Positions 25,206 through 34,111 of a stretch of DNA of 51,437 bases are shown piece by piece. Position numbers and translations under genes: made by a program. The notes under the pieces are model-generated. The model did no database searches, was not told the DNA's origin, and saw only the letters and a program-made list of their open reading frames with translations. Numbering within the stretch: position 1 is the stretch's first letter; every line of letters starts with the position of its first letter. The DNA comes from an uncultured Candidatus Saccharibacteria bacterium (GTDB lineage Bacteria > Patescibacteriota > Saccharimonadia > Saccharimonadales > Saccharimonadaceae), in contig CAKVAO010000006.1 in NCBI GenBank assembly GCA_934725355.1, positions 1-51,437 of the forward strand. The letters are read 5' to 3'.

Positions 25206-26495
25206 ATGTTAAAATACGACATCGAAGAATATAAAACTAAAAAGGGTGTAAAGGCCTTGTTAATCAACGTGCCTGGTGTGCCAGACGTCTGTCTTGACGC
25301 AGGGTTTCGTGCAGGTCAACATTATGCGATTGACTTTGAGCATAAAGCGCAGGTTGCACATGTTATCGAGCATATGATTGATGGTGCGGCTAACGATCTG
25401 TTCACGCGACGGCAGATGATGTGGGAGAACGAGCGTAACGGTACTTATAGTAACGCCTACACTAGTGCAAATTTGCTGTGGTTGACGCGCCGGTGCGCAC
25501 GCGATGACATCGTTCGCGTGATGACGCTACTGAAACACGTCATTTGTAACGGTATTTACGAGGAGGCTGACTTGGTGCGCGAGCGTCGCAATATCCACAG
25601 CGAACTAGGTGGCTATTTGCGAAATCCTAATCGGATTATCGGCGGCGAAGTTGGTAAACGGATGGGCATGATGCGGCTAACTATGGAGCAGGAAATTGCC
25701 ACGATTGATAATGTTGAATTAGCCGATGTTAACGACCACCGTAAAAAGTACTTTGTTGCGCAGAACCTCCGTATTACAGTGGCTGGCGACCTTCAGCAGC
25801 ATAAAGATCAGATCAAAGCGATTATCGATCAGTTTGACGAGTTAGACAAGGGTGAACGGGCGTCAATCATTAACCCTGATGGGCACTATGCGGCGCCATT
25901 CACAATTAAGCGAAAGGAATCAAAAGATATTATCGTCAACCTAGATATTACGTCTAGCGAAGTACTGAGTGAGCGCGAGCGAGCAGCGGCACGTCTGATG
26001 ACGCAAACAATGTCTGGCGGTTTCTATTCAGTGCTGTTTGGCACGATTCGTGATAAAGGGCTAGCATACAATCCATGCTATGGTATGTCGGGCAGTGACC
26101 TAGGCTTTAGTGGTGGCTTAGACTATAGTGCTAGTGCCGACAAGGTCTTGCCGGCCATCGATGCCTATATCGAAGAAATTAATAAAGTTCGCCATGGCGA
26201 TATTTCGGATGAGCTGGTGCAGTATTGCAAAGATGGCATGGTTGGTAGCTTCGAGATGAGTAATAATACATGTGCTGCCATGATGAGTTTGATTGGCAGC
26301 GGATACTTATTCTATGACAAGATTCGTGATCCATACGAGCGTATCAACGCAATTAAGGCGCTAAGAAAGGATGATGTGGTTGCTTCGGTGAATAAATTAT
26401 TTGCTCAGCCTGCTTGGAATCTTTGCTTGTACGGTGACACTGATCAGTCTCTCACGGACAAGGTTGCAGATAAGGTTCGCACATTGTTTAAGTAG
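25206..26495 (+). CDS. M16 family zinc peptidase, second of a tandem pair
   Basis: 429 aa, a diverged paralogue of the gene just upstream (both open with a K-Y-x-[IV]-[EK]-E-Y start). Zinc motif HVIEH at 52-56 and distal Glu E133 in NIHSEL are both present, so it keeps all three ligands and the catalytic Glu. Many M16 pairs have one inactive partner; that is not the case here. The late RDKGLAYNPCYGMSG fits the R-[GL]-Y region of the non-catalytic half. AAGGAGGGG precedes the ATG. No signal peptide or membrane segment. Substrate unknown; peptide clean-up or processing is inferred from the family. Confidence 0.88.
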   Translation: MLKYDIEEYKTKKGVKALLINVPGVPDVCLDAGFRAGQHYAIDFEHKAQVAHVIEHMIDGAANDLFTRRQMMWENERNGTYSNAYTSANLLWLTRRCARDDIVRVMTLLKHVICNGIYEEADLVRERRNIHSELGGYLRNPNRIIGGEVGKRMGMMRLTMEQEIATIDNVELADVNDHRKKYFVAQNLRITVAGDLQQHKDQIKAIIDQFDELDKGERASIINPDGHYAAPFTIKRKESKDIIVNLDITSSEVLSERERAAARLMTQTMSGGFYSVLFGTIRDKGLAYNPCYGMSGSDLGFSGGLDYSASADKVLPAIDAYIEEINKVRHGDISDELVQYCKDGMVGSFEMSNNTCAAMMSLIGSGYLFYDKIRDPYERINAIKALRKDDVVASVNKLFAQPAWNLCLYGDTDQSLTDKVADKVRTLFK

Positions 26496-26567
26496 TCATT
26501 GCTGCAGACTAATAGCTAAATATGGCGACATTGCCATGTAACGTTTAACTTATGCTAAAATAGATGT

Positions 26568-27467
26568 ATGAGTGATAAAACAAAGAATGTAAAAACAGTG
26601 AAAAGTAGTAGTACCGGCAAGAGCAAGTCTTCAGCGCGGGCGCGCCAAATTGGCAATGCGGCTCTGAAGGAATGCCCATGGTGTGATATTCTGCGTAACG
26701 AGCAAATGAGTGATGACGATGATCAGCGCTTTGGTCGTTATACGTCCGATTTGGTGCACGGTCTAGAGACCATTCGTAAATATCCGCAGGGCGTAACGAT
26801 TTTTGGTTCAGCACGCCTGCACGAGACTAGTAAATATTACCAAAAAGCCTACGAGCTAGGCGCCAAGCTTGCACAGCATAGCCACACTGTAATAACCGGC
26901 GGTGGCCCAGGTATCATGGAGGCTGCAAACCGTGGCGCCTTTGAAAATCATGGTCGTAGTGTGGGGCTAAATATTTATTTGGCAACAGAGCAGGACCTTA
27001 ACCCCTGGACGACTGACTCAATGGAGTTTCACTACTTCTTTGCACGCAAGGTAATGATGACTTTTAGCGGCAAAGCTTTTGTCTTCTTTCCTGGCGGATT
27101 TGGTACAATGGATGAATTTTCTGAGGTGCTAGAGCTGGTTCATACCGGCAAAACACCACATGCACCAATCTTTCTATTTGGTAGCGAATTCTGGTCTGGG
27201 CTAGACAAATGGTTCGCAGGTCCGATGAGCAAGTTGCATTTAATTGAGACTGGCAACACTGATGAAATGAATGAGATGCCGCATCTTGCCAAGGCAGCAG
27301 ACTATGGCTTGGTTCACAATGCACGTGATCTTTACACGATTACCGACGACGTCGACGAAATTTTGAAGGTAGTTGATCAGACTAGCGCACAGGATGTAGA
27401 TTATATCTTCGAGCAAGTGACGAACGGTCGCGAGTTCAAACGCCACGCTAAAGCTGATAATAAATGA
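26568..27467 (+). CDS. LOG-family protein (Rossmann fold nucleotide-binding)
   Basis: 299 aa. Two family signatures are present: GGGPGIMEAANRGAF from residue 111, and PGGFGTMDEFSEVLEL from residue 175 (PGGxGTxxE). These define the lysine-decarboxylase-like/LOG family, whose members hydrolyse nucleoside 5'-monophosphates such as cytokinin ribotides; the true substrate here is unknown. The N-terminus (1-35) is Lys/Ser-rich and disordered. TGC-TAAAAT (26556-26561) ends 6 nt before ATG, so the mRNA is probably leaderless. prfB starts 15 bp after the stop but has its own -10 box. Confidence 0.85.
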   Translation: MSDKTKNVKTVKSSSTGKSKSSARARQIGNAALKECPWCDILRNEQMSDDDDQRFGRYTSDLVHGLETIRKYPQGVTIFGSARLHETSKYYQKAYELGAKLAQHSHTVITGGGPGIMEAANRGAFENHGRSVGLNIYLATEQDLNPWTTDSMEFHYFFARKVMMTFSGKAFVFFPGGFGTMDEFSEVLELVHTGKTPHAPIFLFGSEFWSGLDKWFAGPMSKLHLIETGNTDEMNEMPHLAKAADYGLVHNARDLYTITDDVDEILKVVDQTSAQDVDYIFEQVTNGREFKRHAKADNK

Positions 27468-27482
27468 TACAATAAATACAAC

Positions 27483-28556
27483 ATGAAGAATCAGCTAAAT
27501 GCTAGACTAGGTAAACTAGCTGCCGATATTGAAGCGGCGGCTGCACGCTTGGATTTGGCTGACAAGCAACAACAGCTAGAGGCGCTAGAGAATAATGTTG
27601 CGACGCCAGAAATTTGGCACAATCCAGCCTATGCTAAAGAGCAGACTAAGAAGCTAGCAAGTCTAAAAGCGATGGTGCAACCATGGTTGACGCTGCGTAT
27701 CCAAGTAAATGACTTGATTGAGTTATTGGAAATTGCCGATGATGAACTACTAGCTGAATTTGATGGCCAAGTGGTAGCGCTCGAGAAAGAGTATGACCAG
27801 ATGAAGCAGCAACTAATGTTTAACGGGCGATACGATGCAGGTGATGCGATTTTGCGCCTGTCTGCTGGTGCTGGCGGTGATGACGCGCAGGATTTCACCG
27901 AAATGCTAGAACGCATGTATCTGCGCTGGGCTGAGAAGCATGGTTTTACTGCAAATATTATTGAGCGAAGTGCTGGTGAACAAGCGGGCGTCAAGACTAG
28001 TGTTATCGAGGTCAATGGGCCTTATGCTTATGGCTGGCTGCAATCAGAAAATGGCGTGCATCGCTTGGTGCGTCTAAGCCCATTTAACGCCGAATCACGT
28101 GAGACGTCATTTGCCTTAGTAGAAGTTCTGCCAAAAATTGACGCGCCTGATGCTATTAAAATTGACGACAAGGATTTGCGTATCGATGTTTACCGTTCGG
28201 GCGGCCACGGTGGACAGGGTGTTAATACGACTGATAGTGCGGTGCGGGTAACGCACTTGCCGACTGGTATTGTAGTGGCGATTCAGAATGAGCGCAGTCA
28301 GATCCAGAACAGAGAGAAGGCGCTAGAAATCTTGCGTTCTAAGTTGGCTGCTATGCAGATGGAGCAGCATGTTGATAGTATCGATAAACTGCGTGCTGGT
28401 GAAAGTGCTAGCTGGGGTGCTCAGATTCGCAACTATGTTCTACATCCGTACAAGCAAGTAAAAGACGTGCGGACGAAGTACGAAGAAAAAGACCCAGACG
28501 CGGTCTTTGACGGCAAAATTGACGGCTTTATGAAAGCTTATTTGGAAAGCAAATAG
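27483..28556 (+). CDS. prfB: Peptide chain release factor 2
   Basis: Reads UAA/UGA stop codons; 357 aa. The codon-recognition tripeptide SPF is at 199-201 in LVRLSPFNAESRETSFA, and GGQ at 243-245 in SGGHGGQGVN. The reading frame is continuous: the +1 programmed frameshift with in-frame UGA near codon 26 found in many bacteria is not present. TGA-TACAAT (27469-27474) ends 8 nt before ATG with no Shine-Dalgarno, implying a leaderless mRNA. It heads the prfB-(sortase)-ftsE-ftsX-hydrolase-ctp neighbourhood. Confidence 0.95.
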   Translation: MKNQLNARLGKLAADIEAAAARLDLADKQQQLEALENNVATPEIWHNPAYAKEQTKKLASLKAMVQPWLTLRIQVNDLIELLEIADDELLAEFDGQVVALEKEYDQMKQQLMFNGRYDAGDAILRLSAGAGGDDAQDFTEMLERMYLRWAEKHGFTANIIERSAGEQAGVKTSVIEVNGPYAYGWLQSENGVHRLVRLSPFNAESRETSFALVEVLPKIDAPDAIKIDDKDLRIDVYRSGGHGGQGVNTTDSAVRVTHLPTGIVVAIQNERSQIQNREKALEILRSKLAAMQMEQHVDSIDKLRAGESASWGAQIRNYVLHPYKQVKDVRTKYEEKDPDAVFDGKIDGFMKAYLESK

Positions 28557-28593
28557 CTAGCGGAGTGCTTTCTAACGTATCAAAAATAGACTA

Positions 28594-28621
28594 TTTGCAT
28601 TAATTTAGATTATGCTTTAAT
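28594..28621 (+). promoter_or_regulatory. Probable promoter of the sortase-ftsEX operon
   Basis: TTTGCA (28594-28599), 16-bp spacer, TGC-TTTAAT (28616-28621). Leader of about 65 nt before the sortase gene. Confidence 0.5.
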
Positions 28622-28693
28622 ATAGAATCATAGTCTGGAGACAAAAAGACTAAAACAACAACAAATAACGCATTATTAAAACAGGAGACAAAA

Positions 28694-29869
28694 ATGCAAA
28701 AACAGAGCAGTGCTAGCTATAGGCTAGATTTAGATATGAACACCGTTAATAGGCGACGGCTGGATGTACCAGCACGTCCGCGTAGCAATGGCTTTTCTAG
28801 AATGGTGCAACAGCATGGTGTATACATGAACCGAACTGCCGGGCGTGTCGGTGCTAGTATTGATGGCATTATGCCTATGCAACCAGCGCCGACGATTCGA
28901 AGGGCTACTTCTAGTAGTCGCGTTGTTGCTATGCCAAGTCAAGTTAATGTTTTGGCTAGCAATGTAGCTCAGCCTAATACTGTGCGTTCTGTAAACATGT
29001 CTCCAGTCCGTCAGCCGCAGCCAGAAGTACCAGTAGTTCAGCCAATAAAGCCGGTGCAGAGCTCTGAGACTCCTGCCGCTCAAGCTGACAATGACTATTC
29101 TGATACTGATCTGATGGCAGGCGCAGATGGTGTAATTGCACTAGCCCAACCTAATTTCTTTGAGCGATTAGCTAGTGCTAAAATATCGATTAACTTCAAG
29201 TTTAACAAAGAACGTTTCGTTGCTGGTCTGCGTTATGCAGCCATTGCAGTAATCTTGGTGGCGAGTGCTTACTTAGCATGGGACACTTATTCAACCAACA
29301 AGGCTGTACAGGGGAGCTTCTCTAATCCAGCCTCGACTATGTCGATTGCTGGAGTCAACCCGGCTACCGCCGACCAGACTGCTGTCAGTCAAGAGGCTAA
29401 GCAGGCTTATGCTGTATCACCAGACTTACCGCGTCTGATTACCATTCCATCGATTGGTGTTAGTGCACGTGTACGTAGCGTTGGTGTAAATAGCCAGGGC
29501 AATATCGACGTACCAAAGAATCTTAACGATACGGCATGGTATGATGGCTCAGCTAAGCCGAACCAAGAAGGTCAAGTCTTTATCGATGGCCACACCTCAT
29601 TTAATAATGCTATTGACGCAGCCTTTAATGATTTGCCAAAGATGAAGGCTGGCGATCAGATCGTAGTTGAGACTGGTAATGGCGCTAAGTATACTTATCG
29701 CGTAACTACGACCGAGACTGTCGATGCTGATAAGGTCGATATGGGCAAGGCGCTAAATGTGCAGGGCGATAGCAAGAAGGGGATCACCCTTATGACTTGC
29801 ACCGGAAAGTTTAACTACCGCACGCAGTCTGCAGATAAGCGCTTCATCGTTTACGGAGTTCAGGAATAA
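28694..29869 (+). CDS. Membrane-anchored sortase
   Basis: Transpeptidase of the sortase family, 391 aa. Residues 1-170 are polar, Pro/Val/Gln-rich and presumably cytoplasmic; one transmembrane helix spans about 175-198 (YAAIAVILVASAYLAW). The catalytic domain outside shows His300 (IDGHTS), Cys369 (LMTCTG) and Arg383 (DKRFIV). The long N-terminal cytoplasmic region is unusual. The class is uncertain; it looks closest to class E/F types. AGGAG precedes the ATG. It sits between prfB and ftsE, which suggests a role at the division site, but no LPXTG-bearing substrate is visible in this window. Confidence 0.88.
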   Translation: MQKQSSASYRLDLDMNTVNRRRLDVPARPRSNGFSRMVQQHGVYMNRTAGRVGASIDGIMPMQPAPTIRRATSSSRVVAMPSQVNVLASNVAQPNTVRSVNMSPVRQPQPEVPVVQPIKPVQSSETPAAQADNDYSDTDLMAGADGVIALAQPNFFERLASAKISINFKFNKERFVAGLRYAAIAVILVASAYLAWDTYSTNKAVQGSFSNPASTMSIAGVNPATADQTAVSQEAKQAYAVSPDLPRLITIPSIGVSARVRSVGVNSQGNIDVPKNLNDTAWYDGSAKPNQEGQVFIDGHTSFNNAIDAAFNDLPKMKAGDQIVVETGNGAKYTYRVTTTETVDADKVDMGKALNVQGDSKKGITLMTCTGKFNYRTQSADKRFIVYGVQE

Positions 29870-29905
29870 TCAAGTATAAATATTTAGAATAAAAAGGATA
29901 AATTT

Positions 29906-30613
29906 ATGGCAAGATCAATGATTTTAATGGATAGGGTGAGCAAGCGCTACGACAAGCTGTCACCACTAGCACTAGACAAGGTCAGCCTGAGTATCGCCCC
30001 ACGTGAGTTTGCTATTATAATCGGTTCGTCTGGTGCGGGTAAATCGACACTGCTTCGCATGCTGACGCGTGAGGAAAAGCCAGATAGTGGCAAGATTGTA
30101 GTCGGCGGTATCGATTATGACACTTTGGACGATCGGGATATTCCGCTACTGCGGCGGCGCATTGGTGTAATATTTCAGGATTTTAAGCTACTGCCTAATC
30201 GTACCGTGTTTGAAAATGTAGCCCTATCACTAGAGATTTCAGGGCATTCTAATCGGGAAATTCACGATAATGTACCGCGTATGCTAGAGCTAGTAGGCTT
30301 GAGGGGTAAGGACAAGAAGTTTCCGAATCAGCTATCTGGTGGCGAGAAGCAGCGAGTGGCAATTGCACGCGCTATGGTGCGGCAGCCCAAGATTCTCTTT
30401 GCTGACGAGCCGACTGGTAACTTGGATGCCAAGAACACTTGGGAGATTGTGAAGCTACTGCTGAAAATTAACCGCTTCGGTACTACAGTAGTGCTGATTA
30501 CTCACTCAACTGAAATCGTAAGACGTCTAGACACGCGAACTATTACAATTGACCACGGTAAGGTAATTAGCGATGTCGAGCATGGAGGGGCAAATGTCAC
30601 GGAAAGAATCTAA
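29906..30613 (+). CDS. ftsE: Cell division ATP-binding protein FtsE
   Basis: ABC-type ATPase of the FtsEX complex, 235 aa. Walker A GSSGAGKST at 40-48, signature LSGGEKQR at 143-150, Walker B ILFADEPTGNLD at 163-174 and H-loop LITHS near 198. FtsEX uses ATP hydrolysis at the septum to activate peptidoglycan hydrolases through FtsX. AAGGA precedes the ATG. The end overlaps the ftsX start by 20 bp, showing translational coupling. The two CHAP hydrolases downstream are its likely clients. Confidence 0.96.
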   Translation: MARSMILMDRVSKRYDKLSPLALDKVSLSIAPREFAIIIGSSGAGKSTLLRMLTREEKPDSGKIVVGGIDYDTLDDRDIPLLRRRIGVIFQDFKLLPNRTVFENVALSLEISGHSNREIHDNVPRMLELVGLRGKDKKFPNQLSGGEKQRVAIARAMVRQPKILFADEPTGNLDAKNTWEIVKLLLKINRFGTTVVLITHSTEIVRRLDTRTITIDHGKVISDVEHGGANVTERI

Positions 30614-31616
30614 CATAAAAAAGGTGAATAAGCCAAAGCTAAAGAAACAACGCTTAATAAACCCACAACGCCAACGCACGCTATTGACTGCAAGGCGTGT
30701 GGTTCGCTATGGTCTAAGGAACTTTACCCGTAATGCATGGTTAACAGTTGCGGCTACTGTTGTGATGGTGATTACCTTGCTGATTATCTTTGTTACTGGT
30801 ATTGCTAGCTCGGTGCTCAGCGAGACTATCGAATCACAGAAGGACAAAATGGACTTGTCGATCTATATTAAGCATGACGCTAGTAACAGTGTGTTGAACG
30901 AGCTATCCGACAAGATTAAGCAGCAACCCAATGTCAAAAGCGTATCAACTAGTAATAGTGCTGACGAGCGCAAGAATTACATCGAAGAAAACAAGACGAA
31001 ACAAGAGATCATGGATGCCTTGCAAACGGTGGCCGGAGAAGGTATTAACATGGAATTTCCAGCGGTGCTACATGTGAAGTTGGAAGATTACGAGAAGAAA
31101 GATGATATCCAGAAATACATTGATGGTGATAAACTGTTCGCGAAGTGGATTGACCAGAGCCGTGCGCAGTCGCAGGATCTAGAAACGCGCCAGAATACCA
31201 TCAAGCGTTTGTCGGATATTATGCAATACGCTAGTAAGGTGGGAATAGCAGCAGCCAGCATATTTGTTGCAATATCAGTACTGGTTATTTTCAACACCAT
31301 TCGTATGACCATCTTCAGTCGACGTGAAGAAATCAGCATGATGCGTTCGATCGGGGCGGACGACTTCTTTATTCGCGGGCCGTTCCTAGTCGAGGCGGAG
31401 CTATATGGCGTGATTGCTGGTGTAATATCAACAGTGCTGGGCTATCTGGCGCTATCGAAAATTCTGCCGAGCATGAGTAGCTATATTGAAGTGTCACAGA
31501 CACAAGCTTTGGTAGAGCATTGGATGATTTTGATTCTGCTAGGCATGATGGCGATCGGCTTTGTCATTGGCGATCTCAGTGCACGTCTGGCTCTAAGGCG
31601 CTATATGAAGTGGTAG
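30594..31616 (+). CDS. ftsX: Cell division protein FtsX
   Basis: Permease-like partner of FtsE, 340 aa from ATG 30594 (MSRKESNIKK), chosen because GGAGGGG lies just upstream; the in-frame ATG at 30573 lacks a site. A basic cytoplasmic N-terminus (1-45) leads to TM1 at about 50-75. An extracellular domain of roughly 130 residues follows (about 80-210) and would contact the hydrolases. Three more helices come next: VGIAAASIFVAISVLVIF, LYGVIAGVISTVLGYLAL and MILILLGMMAIGFVIGDL. The C-terminus is RLALRRYMKW. Confidence 0.95.
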   Translation: MSRKESNIKKVNKPKLKKQRLINPQRQRTLLTARRVVRYGLRNFTRNAWLTVAATVVMVITLLIIFVTGIASSVLSETIESQKDKMDLSIYIKHDASNSVLNELSDKIKQQPNVKSVSTSNSADERKNYIEENKTKQEIMDALQTVAGEGINMEFPAVLHVKLEDYEKKDDIQKYIDGDKLFAKWIDQSRAQSQDLETRQNTIKRLSDIMQYASKVGIAAASIFVAISVLVIFNTIRMTIFSRREEISMMRSIGADDFFIRGPFLVEAELYGVIAGVISTVLGYLALSKILPSMSSYIEVSQTQALVEHWMILILLGMMAIGFVIGDLSARLALRRYMKW

Positions 31617-31675
31617 CTTGCAGTAAATAAACATAAGTGTTATAAATAAATTAGAAACAGCATAAAGGAGGGTTT

Positions 31676-32830
31676 ATGATGTTCCACCACAACAACAAAC
31701 GTGCATACACTAGAATAAGCCACCTGTCACGGGTTGGCACGGTACTTGCGGTGTCGGCTTTTGCGGTAGCGTCGAGTGTTCAGCTAATAGAACCGACGAC
31801 GGCTGCGGCGCGTGATTATAATGCAGAAATAAAGAATCTCCAAAACCAGATTGCCGATTATAATAAACGCTCTAGCGAACTAAGTGTGAAGTCTGATACA
31901 TTGCAGAGTAAAATTGCTGAGCTACAAAATCAGCAGGCTACCATTCAGAAGCAGATTGATCTTAGCGCAGCAGAGAAGGCTCAATTAGAGCAACAGATTG
32001 CCGATAGTGAGGCTAAAATCAAAGAGCAAACAAAGAACTTGAGCGACAGTCTAAAGGCGCAGTATTACAACGATCAGACTACTTCGTTAGATATTCTAAT
32101 GAATAGCAATTCCGTTAGCGACTATGTTGACCGTCAAGCGCGCCAATCTTTAGTCAGCAGTGAGATTAAGAAATCAGTAAATCGTGTTAAAAGCATGAAG
32201 GCTGATCTAGAGCTTAAAAAGGCTAGGGTCGAGGTAGTAATCTCGCAGCAGTCTGAGCAAAAGCGTGAGCTAGCAGATAGCCAAGCCGAACAGCAGAAGC
32301 TGCTGGATGATACTCAAGGGCAAGAAGCGAAATACCAAGAATTAACTGCGCAGAGTAATGCTAAAATTGCTCAGTTGCAAGCCGAACAGGCGGCCCTGAA
32401 TCGCAAATTCTATCATGGCACTGGTGTAGCCTGCGGCGGTGGTTATCCAGCTTATCTATGCAATGCATCAAAGGATGCAATGGTTGACCCATGGGGTATG
32501 TTCAACCGTGAATGTGTTAGTTATGCAGCTTACAAAGTGGCGTCGACTTATGGCTGGCCATCCTACTGGCCACGTGGCGGCAACAATGCTAAAAACTGGC
32601 TAGGTAAGGCTCAGAATCTAGGTATTCCAACTGGTCGCACACCTAAAGTAGGATCGGTAGCAGTCTCGACATCTGGTGAATATGGCCATGTAGCATGGGT
32701 AGAAGCGGTTAATGGCAACAAGATTACGATTAGTCAATACAATGCCGATATGAAGGGTACATACAGCGTAGATTCAGATGTAAATGCTAGCGATTTTGAT
32801 GGATACATCTACTTTGATCAGATGCCATAG
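31676..32830 (+). CDS. Secreted coiled-coil CHAP peptidoglycan hydrolase (PcsB-like), copy 1
   Basis: 384 aa. A signal peptide covers about 1-47 with a basic start, hydrophobic GTVLAVSAFAVASSV and a probable cut after TTAAA. Residues 48-245 are a long coiled coil (IKNLQNQIADYNKRSSEL, LEQQIADSEAKI), the part that docks on FtsX in PcsB and CwlO-type proteins. Residues 250-384 form a CHAP domain with Cys280 (NRECVSYAAY) and His338 (YGHVAWVE). It likely cuts peptidoglycan during division under FtsEX control. ATG occurs at 31676 and 31679; AAAGGAGGG precedes them. Directly follows ftsX. Confidence 0.9.
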   Translation: MMFHHNNKRAYTRISHLSRVGTVLAVSAFAVASSVQLIEPTTAAARDYNAEIKNLQNQIADYNKRSSELSVKSDTLQSKIAELQNQQATIQKQIDLSAAEKAQLEQQIADSEAKIKEQTKNLSDSLKAQYYNDQTTSLDILMNSNSVSDYVDRQARQSLVSSEIKKSVNRVKSMKADLELKKARVEVVISQQSEQKRELADSQAEQQKLLDDTQGQEAKYQELTAQSNAKIAQLQAEQAALNRKFYHGTGVACGGGYPAYLCNASKDAMVDPWGMFNRECVSYAAYKVASTYGWPSYWPRGGNNAKNWLGKAQNLGIPTGRTPKVGSVAVSTSGEYGHVAWVEAVNGNKITISQYNADMKGTYSVDSDVNASDFDGYIYFDQMP

Positions 32831-32873
32831 TATATCGACGTGAAAATAACAAAAGAAAAAGAAAAGGGTATAT

Positions 32874-34070
32874 ATGAAAAAGATTAACTATAGAACAAAA
32901 ACCACAGTACATAGAAAGTGGAGCTTGCGAATTGGCATGCTAGGTGCGGTTGCAGTTTTTGCGACGGCAACTGTGGCGCAGATGTTTCAGCCGGCGATAG
33001 TAGAAGCACGTGACTTTAACGCAGAAATAAAGAATTTACAGAAACAGGTTGATAGCTATAATGCGCAGGCTAGCGAGAAGAATGCTCAGGCCAAAACTTT
33101 GCAGGGAAGGATCGACGAGCTAAAGGCGCAACAGCGAGCACTTCAGGCGCAGATCAGCTTAAGTAGTGCAAAGCGAGAATCGCTAGAACAACAGATTGCC
33201 GATAGTGAGGCTAAATTGAAGGATCAGGCGCGGGCGCTGAGTCAAAACTTACGAGACCAATATTATGGCAACAACACTACTTCGCTAGACATTTTGATGA
33301 ACAGTAGCTCAGTTAGCGACTATGTTGATCGCCAGGTGCGTCAGGCAGCTATTACTGATGGCATCAAAAAGACAGTAACCCAGGTGCGCGAACTGAAGGC
33401 GCAGCAAGAAAGCGACAAAAAGCAGGTTGAGAATGTTATTAAGCAACAACAAAGCCAGAAGGATCAGTTGAAGGATAATCAGGCGCAGCAACAAGATCTA
33501 TTGAACCAAACACGCGGTGACGAAGCTAAATTCCAAGAGCTGTCAAAGAAGACTGAACAGCAAAAAGCACAGGTACAGAGAGAACAGCAGGCGGCTATTC
33601 AGGCTTATATCGCCGAACAACGTCGCCGTGCTGCCAGTAGACCGAGCTCGAACACTAGCGGCTGGAAACCTGATATTACTATCTCGGTTGGCGGAAAGAA
33701 TGGCGGTTATCCTTTTGCTAACGCAACGGCTGATTCTACTCAGTACTACAAAGGCTTTACGGCTAACGGTAACGCACGTGAATGCGTTAACTACGTACAG
33801 TGGCGCATCTGGCAATTAACTGGTCGAATGGAGCGTCATGGCAATGGTGGGCAGTGGCCAAAGAATCTGGGCAAGAACCCAAAAGTCGGCTCGGTTGCTG
33901 TCAAGAGCAACTTTGGTAAATATGGCCATGTAGCATGGGTAGAAGAAATCGGCACTGGCAGCCGCTCTGATATGATTCGAGTGTCAGAATATAACTGGGA
34001 TCCAGCGTATGGCTACAATGAGCGTTGGGTAGCAACTAGCTGGTGGAGCGGGTTTTACAAGAATTGGTAA
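32874..34070 (+). CDS. Secreted coiled-coil CHAP peptidoglycan hydrolase (PcsB-like), copy 2
   Basis: 398 aa, tandem paralogue of the gene before it: the coiled-coil parts share DYVDRQ, LDILMNS and EQQIADSEAK blocks, and the CHAP parts share YGHVAWVE. A signal peptide (about 1-46, cut near IVEA-RD) is followed by a Gln/Lys-rich coiled coil to about 245. A basic/Ser linker (AASRPSSNTSG) and the CHAP domain come next, with Cys304 (ARECVNYVQW) and His352. The CHAP domain is more diverged than the coiled coil, so the two may recognise different wall positions while sharing the FtsX docking part. A weak AAAAGGG site precedes the ATG. Confidence 0.9.
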   Translation: MKKINYRTKTTVHRKWSLRIGMLGAVAVFATATVAQMFQPAIVEARDFNAEIKNLQKQVDSYNAQASEKNAQAKTLQGRIDELKAQQRALQAQISLSSAKRESLEQQIADSEAKLKDQARALSQNLRDQYYGNNTTSLDILMNSSSVSDYVDRQVRQAAITDGIKKTVTQVRELKAQQESDKKQVENVIKQQQSQKDQLKDNQAQQQDLLNQTRGDEAKFQELSKKTEQQKAQVQREQQAAIQAYIAEQRRRAASRPSSNTSGWKPDITISVGGKNGGYPFANATADSTQYYKGFTANGNARECVNYVQWRIWQLTGRMERHGNGGQWPKNLGKNPKVGSVAVKSNFGKYGHVAWVEEIGTGSRSDMIRVSEYNWDPAYGYNERWVATSWWSGFYKNW

Positions 34071-34111
34071 TCTTCAGCTAAAACATAGCGCTTGTGCTAC
34101 AATAGAACTTA

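Noticed and set aside
27483..27600. Programmed +1 frameshift in prfB
   Set aside because: The frame is continuous with no in-frame TGA near codon 26.
5926..28556. UGA recoded as glycine, as in some Patescibacteria
   Set aside because: RF2 with SPF is present, and TGA ends genes such as 8689-8922, 13892-14458 and 20255-21562.
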